In this document: positions 15,357 to 23,660 of the stretch, piece after piece
Position numbering within the stretch: position 1 is the first letter of the stretch
How the letters are laid out: each line of letters begins with the position of its first letter
DNA from: Oceaniglobus ichthyenteri
GTDB taxonomy: Bacteria; Pseudomonadota; Alphaproteobacteria; Rhodobacterales; Rhodobacteraceae
Reading direction: 5' to 3'
Assembly: GCF_003057885.1 (NCBI RefSeq)
Contig: NZ_QAGK01000006.1
Location: 1 to 64,000, forward strand
Length of the DNA: 64,000 bases
The notes under the pieces: model-generated
What the model was told of the DNA's origin: nothing
Seen by the model: only the letters and a program-made list of their open reading frames with translations
Database searches by the model: none
Program-made: the position numbers and the translations under genes

Positions 15357-16930
15357 GGATCGAACCTGTAGCCCGAGATTTCAAAAAAGCGGCCCGATGG
15401 ACGGACCGAGATTTCGCTTGGGCGCGTGAGACGGCTCGCCTGCGCAATGGCCTCGTTCACGCTGAGCGGAACAGGCAGACCGGGTGCACGCTTGCGCCAC
15501 CAGTCCGCGGCCTTCTGGCGCGCGTATCCCTGATGCTCGAAGCAAACCCATTCGCTGTAAGTGGCGAGACCGCAGCTGTAAGTGACCTTGAGCGAGGGTC
15601 GCCCGCCGCGTTTGTCGTGACGGCAGTAAGATACGCCGCTCACCTGCAGCCATTGAGGTGCTTTTGACGACAGGACCGGCAGCGTGGCCGCGGTCGGCGC
15701 AATCTTCACCTCACGGGCCGGGAATTCATAGCCGCAGTCCGGACATTCGGTCGCCGAGAGCGCCACGATGCTCTCACACATGGGGCAGACCTTTGTGGGT
15801 GCCTCTCCCCCGCCATTCTCACCGGGACGCTTTGGACGCACGAGATCAATCGGGCCGTGGCGCCGGACATTGCCCGCAAAATCCAGAACCAGGCAGTTCT
15901 CCTTGCCTGGCGCCAGGCGCGTTCCCCGACCGACCATCTGGACATAGAGCCCGGCCGACTGGGTCGGACGCAGCAGCGCAATGAGATCGACGGCTGGGGC
16001 GTTGAAGCCGGTAGTCAGCACGCCCATCGACGCCAATGCGCGGATTTCGCCCCGCTTGAACGCGGCAATGATGGCGTCGCGCTCGTCCTTCGGCGTATCG
16101 CCGAAGATCGTGCGGCAACTGATGCCCCTGCGCTGGAATTCCTCCGCAACGTGGCGCGCGTGATCCACGCCCGAGCAGAAGGCCAGCCAGGATTTGCGAT
16201 CCTTGCCGTACTCGATGATCTCGGTGACAGCTGCCCGGGTGGTTGCTTCCTGGTCAACTGCTACCGCCAGATCGCGGGCGATGAAATCACCGGCGCGGGT
16301 GCCAACTTTCGACACATCAAGCCGGGTGGCGGGCTGCTTCGAGACGAGTGGGCTGAGATAGCCTTGATCGATCAGGTCGCGGACCGGGGCCTCGTAGGCG
16401 ATGTCGGTGAAGAGCGCCGATCTGCCTTCATGCAGCATGCCGCTGTCGAGCCGGAACGGCGTGGCCGTAAGTCCGATCACCTTCAGCGCCGGGTTGATCG
16501 CACTCAGCGCATCGAGGAAACGCCGATACATGGTGTTCGACCTGCCTGGGATCAGATGGGCCTCGTCGATCAGCACCAGATCGGTATGACCAATCTCGCG
16601 GGCCCGGCGGTGGATCGACTGGATGCCGGCAAACAGGACGCGCGCCTGCGCCTCGCGCTTGCCCAGACCCGCCGAATAAATGCCCGCAGGAGCCTCGGGC
16701 CAAAGGCCGATCATCTCAGCATGGTTCTGCGCGATCAGCTCACGCACATGGGTCACGATCAGGATGCGCTGATCGGGCCAGGCTTTCAGCACCCCTTCGA
16801 TGAAGGACGCCATGACAAGGCTCTTGCCCCCAGCGGTTGGAATGACCACCAGCGGATTGCCCTTGTTGTTCTGGAAATAGCCGTAGATCGAAGAGATTGC
16901 AGCATTTTGGTATGGGCGCAGGGTCAGCAT
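15191..16930 (-). CDS. DEAD/DEAH-box superfamily 2 helicase
   Basis: A 579-residue SF2 helicase starting MLTLRPYQNAAI. Motifs: Q-like LRPYQ, Walker A PTAGGKS (about residues 31-37), motif Ib region VTHVRELIAQ, DEAH box LVLIDEAHLI, motif III GLTATPFR, motif VI QMVGRGTRL. After the helicase core is a zinc ribbon CPMCESIVALSATECPDCG, then a C-terminal domain ending in a Ser/Ala/Thr-rich tail. It resembles the RadD/phage helicases that work with replication and recombination genes. Its start overlaps the end of the nuclease gene upstream by 7 nt. Confidence 0.9.
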   Translation of the reverse strand: MLTLRPYQNAAISSIYGYFQNNKGNPLVVIPTAGGKSLVMASFIEGVLKAWPDQRILIVTHVRELIAQNHAEMIGLWPEAPAGIYSAGLGKREAQARVLFAGIQSIHRRAREIGHTDLVLIDEAHLIPGRSNTMYRRFLDALSAINPALKVIGLTATPFRLDSGMLHEGRSALFTDIAYEAPVRDLIDQGYLSPLVSKQPATRLDVSKVGTRAGDFIARDLAVAVDQEATTRAAVTEIIEYGKDRKSWLAFCSGVDHARHVAEEFQRRGISCRTIFGDTPKDERDAIIAAFKRGEIRALASMGVLTTGFNAPAVDLIALLRPTQSAGLYVQMVGRGTRLAPGKENCLVLDFAGNVRRHGPIDLVRPKRPGENGGGEAPTKVCPMCESIVALSATECPDCGYEFPAREVKIAPTAATLPVLSSKAPQWLQVSGVSYCRHDKRGGRPSLKVTYSCGLATYSEWVCFEHQGYARQKAADWWRKRAPGLPVPLSVNEAIAQASRLTRPSEISVRPSGRFFEISGYRFDPCAKPTPASAPSATGNLAALAGSTQVSASRTSGGTQAASTSALGPVRTSAMGGRA

Positions 16931-17868
16931 GGCGCGGCCTCCGTGGTACGGGCGTCATTTGACCAGGAGGAGCCATCAGCCATGCGGTAGGTGACGATAT
17001 CCTCCCCCGCATCGATGACCTCACCCGGCACGAGATCGGGGATGAAGAGATGTTTGCCGCAGGCGGCACGCTGCTCGGGTGGAGCCAGCATTCGGTCGTG
17101 CCGGGCGCAGTGCCATCCGCCGTCAATCGGCGTGGAATGCAGGCAGGACCGACAGGTCACGGCGGCCTCGCCACCATCGTGGCAAGCAGTCCGGTGATCG
17201 CAGAAGCGGCATTCAAACCAGGCCGGATCCTCGCTGATCCGCGCGGGCGGATGCTGGGCGAAGATGACCCGGCCCGCCTTGTCCAACAGGCGTTCGGCCA
17301 TGGCGGGATCGGCTTTAAGGCGCTCGACATGCAGCGCGTCGGTATTCTTGCAGACCGCCACGTACAGCGCCCGCGTTATCCCGGTCAGGTGCATGTAGAT
17401 CTGCATCTGAGCAGCGTGCTGGGGCTTGGACAGCGCCACGCCTTTCGCGGTCAAATCGGCAAAGCTCTTCGCCGAATGGGTCTTGAATTCGAGAACGTGC
17501 CAGGTTTTTGGCGCCTCAAGCAGCCCGAGGGCGACGCCGTCAAGCGAGCCGCCGAAATGGCCGCCGTGGGCTTCGACACGGAACTGGCGACCCGTGTCCG
17601 GATCGACCTCCAACACCGTCGCACCCGTGGCGCGCAGGTTGCGGACCATCCGGTCCTCTTCCAGTTGGCCGGTCTCGAACAGACGCAGCAGGCGGCCGGA
17701 ATGGCGTGGAGGCGTCACCCAGCGGAAATCATACCAGAGCGCGCGTGCGCAGGATTTGCCGATGATCGACGCGCCGAGGTGGTCGCGAAAGCCATCGCCC
17801 TGCCGCGCCTCGTAAGACGCATAGATCGCAGTCAGTGTTGGCGTGGCCGGTGCGGGAAGATCAGCCAT
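16924..17868 (-). CDS. PD-(D/E)XK nuclease-superfamily protein (RecB/Cas4-like)
   Basis: A 314-residue protein with the PD-(D/E)XK core: SIIGKSCARALWY, the Asp in HFGGSLDGVAL, and the ExK pair in HVLEFKTHSAKSF, followed by the helix AAQMQIYMHLTG. The C-terminal third is Cys-rich (WFECRFCDHRTACH, then CRSCLHSTPIDGGWHCARH). This could hold an iron-sulfur cluster as in Cas4/AddB nucleases, or zinc. It is probably the exonuclease of the phage recombination set, acting with Sak4 and DUF669. The ATG at 17868 shares TGATG with the upstream stop. Confidence 0.85.
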   Translation of the reverse strand: MADLPAPATPTLTAIYASYEARQGDGFRDHLGASIIGKSCARALWYDFRWVTPPRHSGRLLRLFETGQLEEDRMVRNLRATGATVLEVDPDTGRQFRVEAHGGHFGGSLDGVALGLLEAPKTWHVLEFKTHSAKSFADLTAKGVALSKPQHAAQMQIYMHLTGITRALYVAVCKNTDALHVERLKADPAMAERLLDKAGRVIFAQHPPARISEDPAWFECRFCDHRTACHDGGEAAVTCRSCLHSTPIDGGWHCARHDRMLAPPEQRAACGKHLFIPDLVPGEVIDAGEDIVTYRMADGSSWSNDARTTEAAPC

Positions 17869-18242
17869 CACAAACCCTCCCGTTCGCTGCGGGCCTGAGC
17901 CTCGGCCAAAATGCCGCTCCACGTCTCCGGGTCATGCCGGTCACGCAGAACGCCGATCAGCGCGTCCTTCAGCTTCTCGCGACGACGGCGGCCGGTTCCT
18001 TTCGCCAGCAGTTCTGCCCGTTCGCGGCACAGGTGGCGCAGCGCGGTCCGTGCCCGGTGGAACCAGTCGGGATCGATGGGTTTTTGGCCCCGCTGGCGTG
18101 CCAGATCGGCGGTTGCGATCTGCGTGCGGATCTTGGCGATATCGTCGTCGAGTTCGATCAACCGGCGCTGGTCTTCAGGCAAGCCGGAGCTGATCGCGGC
18201 CCCGAGAGTGTTCTCGGCGGCCGCGTTGGTCAGATTAGTCAT
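17868..18242 (-). CDS. Helical phage protein of unknown function
   Basis: A 124-residue protein starting MTNLTNAAAENTLGAAI. Its central region is heptad-like (QRRLIELDDDIAKIRTQIAT) and suggests a coiled coil, followed by a basic stretch (KGTGRRRREKLKDALIG) that could contact nucleic acid. It lies between DUF669 and the nuclease and is coupled to the latter by TGATG. The family is not recognised. An alternative start 13 codons upstream exists but looks non-coding. Confidence 0.65.
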   Translation of the reverse strand: MTNLTNAAAENTLGAAISSGLPEDQRRLIELDDDIAKIRTQIATADLARQRGQKPIDPDWFHRARTALRHLCRERAELLAKGTGRRRREKLKDALIGVLRDRHDPETWSGILAEAQARSEREGL

Positions 18243-18305
18243 GGAAGAATCCTCAGATGTGTTTGGGCGCTGCCCCGGCAAATGGGAGCGGAGCAGCGCA
18301 GGGCA

Positions 18306-18806
18306 TCAGCCCTTCCTGTTCCAGGGAGCGGAGGCCATCTTGGCCGGGGCTGCTGCTGCGTCCCCGCCGGTCTGGGCGTGCTTCGACGCTTGCGGTGCGA
18401 CCGCACCCTGTTCCGGCGTCATGTAGCGGATCGCATTGCTCTCCCCGTAGCCGTTCTTGGGCGGCCTCACCGTCACCTGGATCGTCACCGGGATAAGATG
18501 CAGTTCTTCGCTGTCGCTGACCTGCATCTTGCCCGTCGCGTGGCAAATCGCCGACAGCGTCCGCTGTGCGATCTCGACCGTGGTCGGGTTCGGGTTCACC
18601 AGATTCAGCTGGTCGAAGATCTTCCGGCCCTTATGCGGGCCATCCAGAATATCCAGCATCAGCCAGAGGAACTGGCCCATGCCGTTGCGGGTCACGCGCA
18701 TCTCGCTCTCGACGATCTGGGCGCGGTATTTGCCAGCGGGCAGCAGCTCATAGGCGGTGGTGGGCTCGATGCCCGAGGCATCAAATGCGGCGTCAAAACG
18801 TGCCAT
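18306..18806 (-). CDS. DUF669 protein, probable phage ssDNA-binding accessory
   Basis: A 166-residue protein of the DUF669 family: N-terminal PAGKYRAQIVESEMRVTRNG, central FLWLMLDILDGPHKGRKIFD, and LNLVNPNPTTVEIAQRTLSA. A flexible Ala/Gln-rich tail ends WNRKG. DUF669 members recur beside Sak4-like ATPases and PD-(D/E)XK nucleases in phage recombination modules. A single-strand-binding or annealing-helper role is likely, but is inferred from context. Confidence 0.85.
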   Translation of the reverse strand: MARFDAAFDASGIEPTTAYELLPAGKYRAQIVESEMRVTRNGMGQFLWLMLDILDGPHKGRKIFDQLNLVNPNPTTVEIAQRTLSAICHATGKMQVSDSEELHLIPVTIQVTVRPPKNGYGESNAIRYMTPEQGAVAPQASKHAQTGGDAAAAPAKMASAPWNRKG

Positions 18807-18829
18807 GGTCGTATCCTTTCAGGTGCGAA

Positions 18830-19576
18830 TTATTCAGGTTGGGGCATGGCTGCGAGGAACTCCGACCACTCGAGCGGCAGGGTGTCCGGCAGGCCGTAAC
18901 GGTTTTTGGCGAGGAAGGCAGGACGCTCTTCGGTGTGCATGACGCGCGCACCGGACCCGAGCGCACGGGTCACCTTCTTGTTGAACCCGACATCGGATTT
19001 GGCGACCGAGATCTGGTAGTTCGCGAAGAGCACCACATCGGAATGCTCCTGCAGCAGCGCCGAGGCGCGGGTCTGCAGCTTGATCACATACCGGTCGTAG
19101 GGTTCGTGCTCGGGGCTGTCGAAACGCTTGATGTCGGTATGGGCGATCTGGATGACCACCATGCCCTTCCGATCACGCAGCGCATTCAGCTTGTCGAGAT
19201 ACTCGCGCCAGATGGTCAGAGCCTCGGCGTAGCCCTTGCCAAAGCCCGGGGTTTCGATCGACTGCCAGCCGTTGCGTTTGCAGGCTTCAGCCCAGATCAG
19301 CGGCTCGAGCCAGTCGACGCTGTCGACCACGACGGTGCCATACCCGTGATCTTCCTCCAGCAATGCGTCGAGCGCTTCCGCCACCTCAGTATAGCTGGTC
19401 GCCAACGGAAAATGCGGGACCTGCAATTTGCCGAGACCATCCTCGGTCATAATGAACACAGGCGCGCCAGCGTCGGCCGCAAATGTGGATTTTCCGACAC
19501 CGGCAACCCCGTGGATCAGGATGCGCGGCGGCTGGAGCGCGCTCGTGGTGCGCAGAGATGCGAGAGAAATGGCCAT
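18830..19576 (-). CDS. Sak4-like RecA-fold ATPase (phage recombination)
   Basis: A 248-residue ATP-binding protein. Walker A GVAGVGKS is at about residues 23-30 and the Walker B-like strand GTVVVDSVDWLEP is near residue 85. The segment KGMVVIQIAHTDIKRFDSPE and the C-terminal part RVMHTEERPAFLAKNRYGLP are typical of the phage ATP-binding protein now grouped as Sak4, a shortened Rad51/RecA relative. It should anneal or pair single strands together with DUF669 and the nuclease. Its ATG overlaps the upstream stop (TAATG). Confidence 0.85.
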   Translation of the reverse strand: MAISLASLRTTSALQPPRILIHGVAGVGKSTFAADAGAPVFIMTEDGLGKLQVPHFPLATSYTEVAEALDALLEEDHGYGTVVVDSVDWLEPLIWAEACKRNGWQSIETPGFGKGYAEALTIWREYLDKLNALRDRKGMVVIQIAHTDIKRFDSPEHEPYDRYVIKLQTRASALLQEHSDVVLFANYQISVAKSDVGFNKKVTRALGSGARVMHTEERPAFLAKNRYGLPDTLPLEWSEFLAAMPQPE

Positions 19577-19881
19577 TATCGATGTCCTTGGTGTTGCGGA
19601 ATGGAGGGTTGGAATGCCGACTTGCGGCCAGGGGGATCGGCGGTGACGGCGGCCGTCGCCGGGGGCATGTTGTGATCGCCGACATGCCCCACAGAGCCTG
19701 GATTGCGCTGGCGGGTGGAGACGTCGCCGCGCGCCCGCGCCGCATCGTAGGCCAGACCGGCAACCTCCCGCGCCTCGAGCACCTCGGCGGCGATTTTCGC
19801 ACCCGACAACATGCTCGCGGCACGGTAGATAAGACTGGGCAGGTCCTGTGACGGGGCCGATGCATGGGCGAGCCGGCTCAC
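19576..19881 (-). CDS. Small phage protein of unknown function
   Basis: A 101-residue protein. The N-terminal half is helical (SLIYRAASMLSGAKIAAEVLEAREVAGLAYDAARA) and the C-terminal half is low-complexity, with Pro, Gln and His. Coupling at both ends (stop within TAATG of Sak4; start within 4 nt of the preceding gene's end) supports translation. The pattern LEAREVAGLAYDAA recurs in small proteins next to phage recombination genes as far as I recall. No function is known. Confidence 0.62.
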   Translation of the reverse strand: MSRLAHASAPSQDLPSLIYRAASMLSGAKIAAEVLEAREVAGLAYDAARARGDVSTRQRNPGSVGHVGDHNMPPATAAVTADPPGRKSAFQPSIPQHQGHR

Positions 19882-20411
19882 TGGTCAGCCCCCTGCGGGA
19901 CGATCTCGACCTTCAGCGTGCCGGGCCGGACGGTGCGTGCGGGCTCGAAACCCTGCCGGATGGCCTCAGGCCAGGCGGCGTATTTGCGCTCCGCCACCTT
20001 GTAGGCGAGATCGACATATTCGGCCGGATCTTCCCCGGCATCGCGGATCCGCGCGACCATGTCGGCCAGTCGGGCCTGATCCCAATCCACCCGCTTGGGC
20101 AGATCGGCGACCACGGTGAAATCGCCATCGTCGAACCGGACGGTGCCAGTGTCCTTGGCCAGCAGCTGCCGCTCCTCGGTGGCGCGAGTGGCGTAGCGGA
20201 TGGCCAGTCCGGCATCGAAGCGGGTCTTGGCGGCCTTGTCGCGCTTCAGACGCTCGTCGATCTCACGCTGCAGGATTGCCAGCAACTCGACCGGCAAGGT
20301 CGCGATTTCGGCTGCGCTGAGGGATGGCAGATCGTCAGGCGTGGGGGTGTTGTCGGGGAATGGCATGAATTGGTCTCCGTGATCGGTGAAAAAGGATTGG
20401 AAGGCGGCCAT
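19878..20411 (-). CDS. Phage protein of unknown function
   Basis: A 177-residue protein, MAAFQSFFTDHGDQF at the ATG at 20411, which shares TGATG with the upstream stop. A second start, MPFPDNTPTPDD at 20366, is plausible. The central part is a long charged helix (ELLAILQREIDERLKRDKAAKTRFDAG) followed by LAIRYATRATEERQLLAKDTG. The protein reads like a nucleic-acid-module accessory and keeps a fixed place upstream of the Sak4 group. The family is not recognised. Confidence 0.68.
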   Translation of the reverse strand: MAAFQSFFTDHGDQFMPFPDNTPTPDDLPSLSAAEIATLPVELLAILQREIDERLKRDKAAKTRFDAGLAIRYATRATEERQLLAKDTGTVRFDDGDFTVVADLPKRVDWDQARLADMVARIRDAGEDPAEYVDLAYKVAERKYAAWPEAIRQGFEPARTVRPGTLKVEIVPQGADQ

Positions 20412-20764
20412 CACGCGGCCTCCGTTTCGGCGAGCAGCAGCTCGGACAGGGAGGCAGCGGCGGCTTTGGGCTTGGGCCTGGCGACGGCGATGTAGGCGAA
20501 CTGGTCGGGCCCCACGCGGTCCTGAACGAGATGCACGAGACCAAGTTCAGCGGCCCAGAAAGCGCGGGATCCAAGCCTGCTCAACTCGGCACGTGCGCCG
20601 TCCGACAGCCCTGAAAACACAGGGAAGATGTCGAGCACCAGAAAACCGCGATGGTATTCCAGCCGGTCGCCGGGAACGGCCTGCGCCACCCAGGCGCAAA
20701 ACTCGATCTCGGTGAGCGGTCGGCTGGCGCGAACGGTGATAAAGGGTGTGGTTCCCATGAACAT
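20411..20764 (-). CDS. Phage protein of unknown function
   Basis: A 117-residue protein starting MFMGTTPFITVRASRPLTE. The ATG at 20764 follows a strong GGGGGGAGATC ribosome site. Strand-helix patterns such as FLVLDIFPVFSGLSDGARAEL suggest a small alpha/beta fold; the C-terminus is Ala/Glu-rich. It is the second gene of the early leftward operon after the HTH protein and is coupled to the next gene by TGATG. No family is recognised. Confidence 0.68.
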   Translation of the reverse strand: MFMGTTPFITVRASRPLTEIEFCAWVAQAVPGDRLEYHRGFLVLDIFPVFSGLSDGARAELSRLGSRAFWAAELGLVHLVQDRVGPDQFAYIAVARPKPKAAAASLSELLLAETEAA

Positions 20765-20776
20765 GATCTCCCCCCT

Positions 20777-21088
20777 CTACGAACTGCGCAGCGACATCGC
20801 CCTGGACGGGGTCCTGCCATTCGCAGGTGAGGATGTGACGGGAACAGCTGACAGCCTCCGACCCTCTGCGGGTCCGGCTCGGTCAATTGCAGCACTTACG
20901 ACTTTCGCCCGCTGCAACTGGCTCTCTTCGAAAGCTTCGATCTCCTCGCGCCGATACAGCACGCGCCCGCCAAGCTTGAGAAACGTCGGCCCCTGGCCAA
21001 CATGGCGCCAACGCTCAAGCGTCCGATGGGAGATGCCCCAGCGACGGGCCAGCTCCTTCTGATTCAGGCAATGCTTTTGCAGCATCAT
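20777..21088 (-). CDS. Excisionase/AlpA-like helix-turn-helix protein
   Basis: A 103-residue protein starting at 21088 (a second ATG follows at once) after GAGGAGACA. Residues 6-50 form a MerR/AlpA-type winged HTH: NQKELARRWGISHRTLERWR, then the wing GPTFLKLGGRVLYRREEIEAFE. The remainder is Ser/Arg-rich. Such HTH_17 proteins act as excisionases or early regulators. As the first gene of the early leftward operon, it could control excision or the operon itself. A long N-terminal extension of the frame to 21241 is low-complexity and not believed. Confidence 0.8.
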   Translation of the reverse strand: MMLQKHCLNQKELARRWGISHRTLERWRHVGQGPTFLKLGGRVLYRREEIEAFEESQLQRAKVVSAAIDRAGPAEGRRLSAVPVTSSPANGRTPSRAMSLRSS

Positions 21089-21287
21089 TGTCTCCTCTTC
21101 ATCGTTGATGAGGACACAATGCCAATTTGCGGTATGGGATGTCGTGGGGATTGGCGGGGGATGCGGAGGGGGATCACGTGACCCTTGCGTGGCAGCACCT
21201 TCGGCAGCCTGGAGGGTGAGCCATCCCCCTCCATCCCCCACTCATCCCCCTCACGATCCCCCACCGCCGGGTGACCGGTGGTGCAAA

Positions 21288-21971
21288 TCAGTCCAGGTTG
21301 AGTCGGTATCCGCCGCGGCGATCCGAGCGAATCAGGTGCCGCCAGTTGGCCTGCGATTTGAATACATCGGCCATACGCAGGCTTTTCGAACCAGCCCCGG
21401 AGAGAACCGACTTGCCGTTCTGCCACGGCTCGCCCGCCATGGCCGCGCCGTGCAATGCCCGGACGACTTCAGCCTGGATCGGCCCAAGCTTGAAGCGGCT
21501 GCCATTGCACCGCACCTCCTGGTAGTCAGCCGAGGCGATGAAGGTGGGCTCCTCAATGGCCGCACCTGCCCCGGAAAACCCGTTGGCGATCTCGAAACAG
21601 TCGCGTTCCTCGCGCCTTATCAGAAGATCGCCGATCAGAACCAGCACCGGCTCGGCGTGCTCGCAGAGCGTGGCATAATCAGCCTGGGGAGTGCGGAAGT
21701 CACTCAGGTGGACTTCACCACAGCGAAAGAGCTGAAACGCATCCCGGGCGTGCAGATCCAGCAAGCCATCATAGTTAGCTTGCTCCCAAGGCACACGATG
21801 ACCAACCCCATCCCCGTTGTCCTCGTAGCCGCCGAACTCCACCGGCACACCAAACACCCGCATCGAAAGCCGCAGACTGTCATTCTCGGCAAGGTAGATC
21901 AGGTCGGCCTCAGAGATCCGCCAGCGGTCCAGTACCTCGGGGAGGGTAAAATACGCTTTTTCGATCTCCAT
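21288..21971 (-). CDS. Prophage protein of unknown function, divergent from the repressor
   Basis: A 227-residue protein, MEIEKAYFTLPEVLDRWRIS. Its first 40 residues resemble an HTH-like recognition segment (TLPEVLDRWRISEADLIYLAENDSL), suggesting a DNA-binding regulator. The C-terminal part (FKLGPIQAEVVRALHGAAMAGEPWQNG, then FKSQANWRHLI) looks like a winged-helix region. It starts 107 nt from the repressor gene and diverges from it, the position of a Cro/early regulator. The family is not recognised; a role in the lysis-lysogeny switch is inference from position. Confidence 0.65.
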   Translation of the reverse strand: MEIEKAYFTLPEVLDRWRISEADLIYLAENDSLRLSMRVFGVPVEFGGYEDNGDGVGHRVPWEQANYDGLLDLHARDAFQLFRCGEVHLSDFRTPQADYATLCEHAEPVLVLIGDLLIRREERDCFEIANGFSGAGAAIEEPTFIASADYQEVRCNGSRFKLGPIQAEVVRALHGAAMAGEPWQNGKSVLSGAGSKSLRMADVFKSQANWRHLIRSDRRGGYRLNLD

Positions 21972-22018
21972 CCGCCCTCGATTCCCGCCGCTGAATGTTT
22001 ATACTTTGTTCTAGTTGC

Positions 22019-22054
22019 TTGACGTTATCGGATCAATCCTATTTTATCCTATTT
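22019..22054 (+). promoter_or_regulatory. Repressor promoter with phased direct repeats (putative operators)
   Basis: TTGACG at 22019-22024 is a good -35 element, followed 17 bp on by TTTTAT (22042-22047). Two 9-bp direct repeats ATCCTATTT lie at 22036-22044 and 22046-22054, 10 bp (one helical turn) apart and overlapping the -10 region. The repressor probably binds here to control itself and the divergent gene. Confidence 0.45.
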
Positions 22055-22078
22055 AGTCCACAGCCCCTTGGGGAAATC

Positions 22079-22756
22079 ATGACCGAGCAACATACCCTTG
22101 CCGACCGCCTCCGCGCCCGCGCCGATCAACTTGGCCTCAGCCCGGCGCATGTCGCCGAGATGGCCGGTGTGAACCGCTCCTTCGTCTACGACATCCTGCG
22201 CGGGCGATCGACGCGCCCCGGGATCGAAAAGCTCCGCGAGGTCGCGGCAGTCCTGAAGGTGGATCGCGACTGGCTGATTCACGGCATCGGCGACGTGGAC
22301 GGCACGCCGCCCTTCATCGACAATCCCGATGAAGCCCTTGTGGCGATTGCACATGCCAGCCCGCGCCCCTCAATGGGCGGCGGCGCGGTGGTGCTTGAAG
22401 ATCGCGACACGCCGGGCCGCGCCTATCACTTCCGCCGGTCCTGGATAAAGGGCAGCCTCAAGGCCAGCCCCTCGCAGCTGCGCATCATGCATGTTGAAGG
22501 CGACAGCATGGCCCCTACCCTGCTGGACGGCGATACGGTGCTGGTCGACATGGCGCGCAAGACTCCGAACCCGCCCGGGATTTTCGTACTGAACGACGGG
22601 ATGGGTTTGGTCGCCAAGCGGCTGGAGCACATCCCGAACAGCGATCCAGCTGCGGTGCGGGTCATCTCCGACAACAGCTTTTACAGCCCCTACGAGCGCA
22701 CGGTCGAAGAGATCCACGTCATCGGGCGGATCCGCTGGTTCGCACGGGAGATCTGA
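22079..22756 (+). CDS. XRE-family LexA/CI-like prophage repressor (HTH + S24)
   Basis: A 225-residue repressor. Residues about 5-65 are an XRE HTH (LADRLRARADQLGLSPAHVAEMAGVN, recognition helix NRSFVYDILRG). A linker follows, then an S24 peptidase domain from about 130, with the catalytic Ser in VEGDSMAPTLLDGDTVLVD and Lys in NDGMGLVAKRLEH. Such proteins hold the prophage dormant and self-cleave when RecA is activated. The start at 22079 directly follows the promoter and operator region; an upstream extension of 28 codons would run through that promoter. This gene shows the element is a temperate prophage. Confidence 0.9.
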   Translation: MTEQHTLADRLRARADQLGLSPAHVAEMAGVNRSFVYDILRGRSTRPGIEKLREVAAVLKVDRDWLIHGIGDVDGTPPFIDNPDEALVAIAHASPRPSMGGGAVVLEDRDTPGRAYHFRRSWIKGSLKASPSQLRIMHVEGDSMAPTLLDGDTVLVDMARKTPNPPGIFVLNDGMGLVAKRLEHIPNSDPAAVRVISDNSFYSPYERTVEEIHVIGRIRWFAREI

Positions 22757-22927
22757 GATCATCAAATGCGGCCAGGTCGATGATGTCGGCGCTGCGTTAA
22801 CGCATTCCGGCGACGCAAACCCGATCCTTTACGCGGCACCCCGCACCAGCCCCGCAACCCGTTGTTTTAACTTGAATACCAGCGCCGCCTGAAGCCCAGA
22901 TAGGGCAACAACCCGAAAGGCGCTCCG

Positions 22928-23173
22928 ATGATTGATGAAATCTCAACCCCGGTTTCGGGGCCCAATCCGCTATGCCCCAACAAGATGTCAGCCCGTGCCC
23001 GCCTCGCCGAACTCGGCCGCATTCTAGCCGTCGGCGTCATTCGTCTGACCGCCGAAAATGCCAGGTCTTTATCTGCCGCAGGCGGAGACAGTTTCGTGGA
23101 CTTCTCGCCCCAAACGAGCGGTGGTTGTCGTGCAAAACGTTTACCACTTGGAGGAATTGATGAAGCATCATAA
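22928..23173 (+). CDS. Small conserved protein preceding the DUF2924-recombinase module
   Basis: An 81-residue protein, MIDEISTPVSGPNPL. The core ARARLAELGRILAVGVIRLT, a spacer, then LSAAGGDSFVDFSPQTSGG matches a pattern I recall from short proteins placed before DUF2924 genes in other alphaproteobacteria. The core helix is followed by a polar tail. The gene overlaps the DUF2924 start by 14 nt. Function unknown; the conserved placement suggests it is a real part of the module. Confidence 0.65.
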   Translation: MIDEISTPVSGPNPLCPNKMSARARLAELGRILAVGVIRLTAENARSLSAAGGDSFVDFSPQTSGGCRAKRLPLGGIDEAS

Positions 23174-23660
23174 TAGGATAACACCCACCAAACCTGGGCA
23201 GGACGGAGCAGTGGATCAAACAGTCCTGGCCCGCCTGGCTGCGCTGAAGGCCATGTCGGTCAGGGATCTGAAAGCCGAATGGGAAAAGCTCATCGGCACC
23301 GCCGCGCCGAACAACAGCCGGACCTTTTTGGAAATTCGCATCGCTTATCGCATCCAGGAACTGACCTACGGCGGTCCCGACCGGCAAACCCGGCGCATGC
23401 TTGATTTGCTGGCCGATGAAGTTGAGGGGGTCGCGCGGAGGAAAAACCAGATTGCCGACCCGCGCAATCCTGTGGTGGGCACGAGGCTGATCCGGGAATG
23501 GGACGGCGTCGAGCATACGGTGATCGTCCTGAAAGACGGGTTCGACTTGCAAGGCCAGAAATACAAATCGCTCTCGGCGGTAGCCCGGGCCATCACCGGA
23601 ACGCGCTGGAATGGCTATCGCTTCTTCGGCCTCCGTGAACGCAAGCGGGAGCAGGCATGA
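23160..23660 (+). CDS. DUF2924 domain-containing protein
   Basis: A 166-residue protein starting MKHHNRITPTKPGQ after GGAGG. The N-terminal helix region (LARLAALKAMSVRDLKAEWEKLIG) is followed by SRTFLEIRIAYRIQELTYGG. The C-terminal domain has VVGTRLIREWDGVEHTVIVL, DLQGQKYKSLSAVARAITGT and RWNGYRFFGL, a fold shared with small DNA-associated 'RAMA/DUF2924' domains. It always seems to accompany a serine recombinase, whose start it overlaps here (ATGATG). It may assist target recognition, but no function is demonstrated. Confidence 0.85.
   Translation: MKHHNRITPTKPGQDGAVDQTVLARLAALKAMSVRDLKAEWEKLIGTAAPNNSRTFLEIRIAYRIQELTYGGPDRQTRRMLDLLADEVEGVARRKNQIADPRNPVVGTRLIREWDGVEHTVIVLKDGFDLQGQKYKSLSAVARAITGTRWNGYRFFGLRERKREQA

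Noticed and set aside
15857-16990. 377-codon plus-strand frame antisense to the helicase, and similar long antisense frames at 2-772, 12898-13869 and 14212-15222
   Set aside because: Long antisense frames are expected in GC-rich genes. Their products lack recognisable domains, while the opposite strands encode clear families.
21085-21241. N-terminal extension of the HTH protein to 21241
   Set aside because: The extension is Pro/His-rich low complexity with no ribosome site, whereas GAGGAGACA precedes the ATG at 21088.
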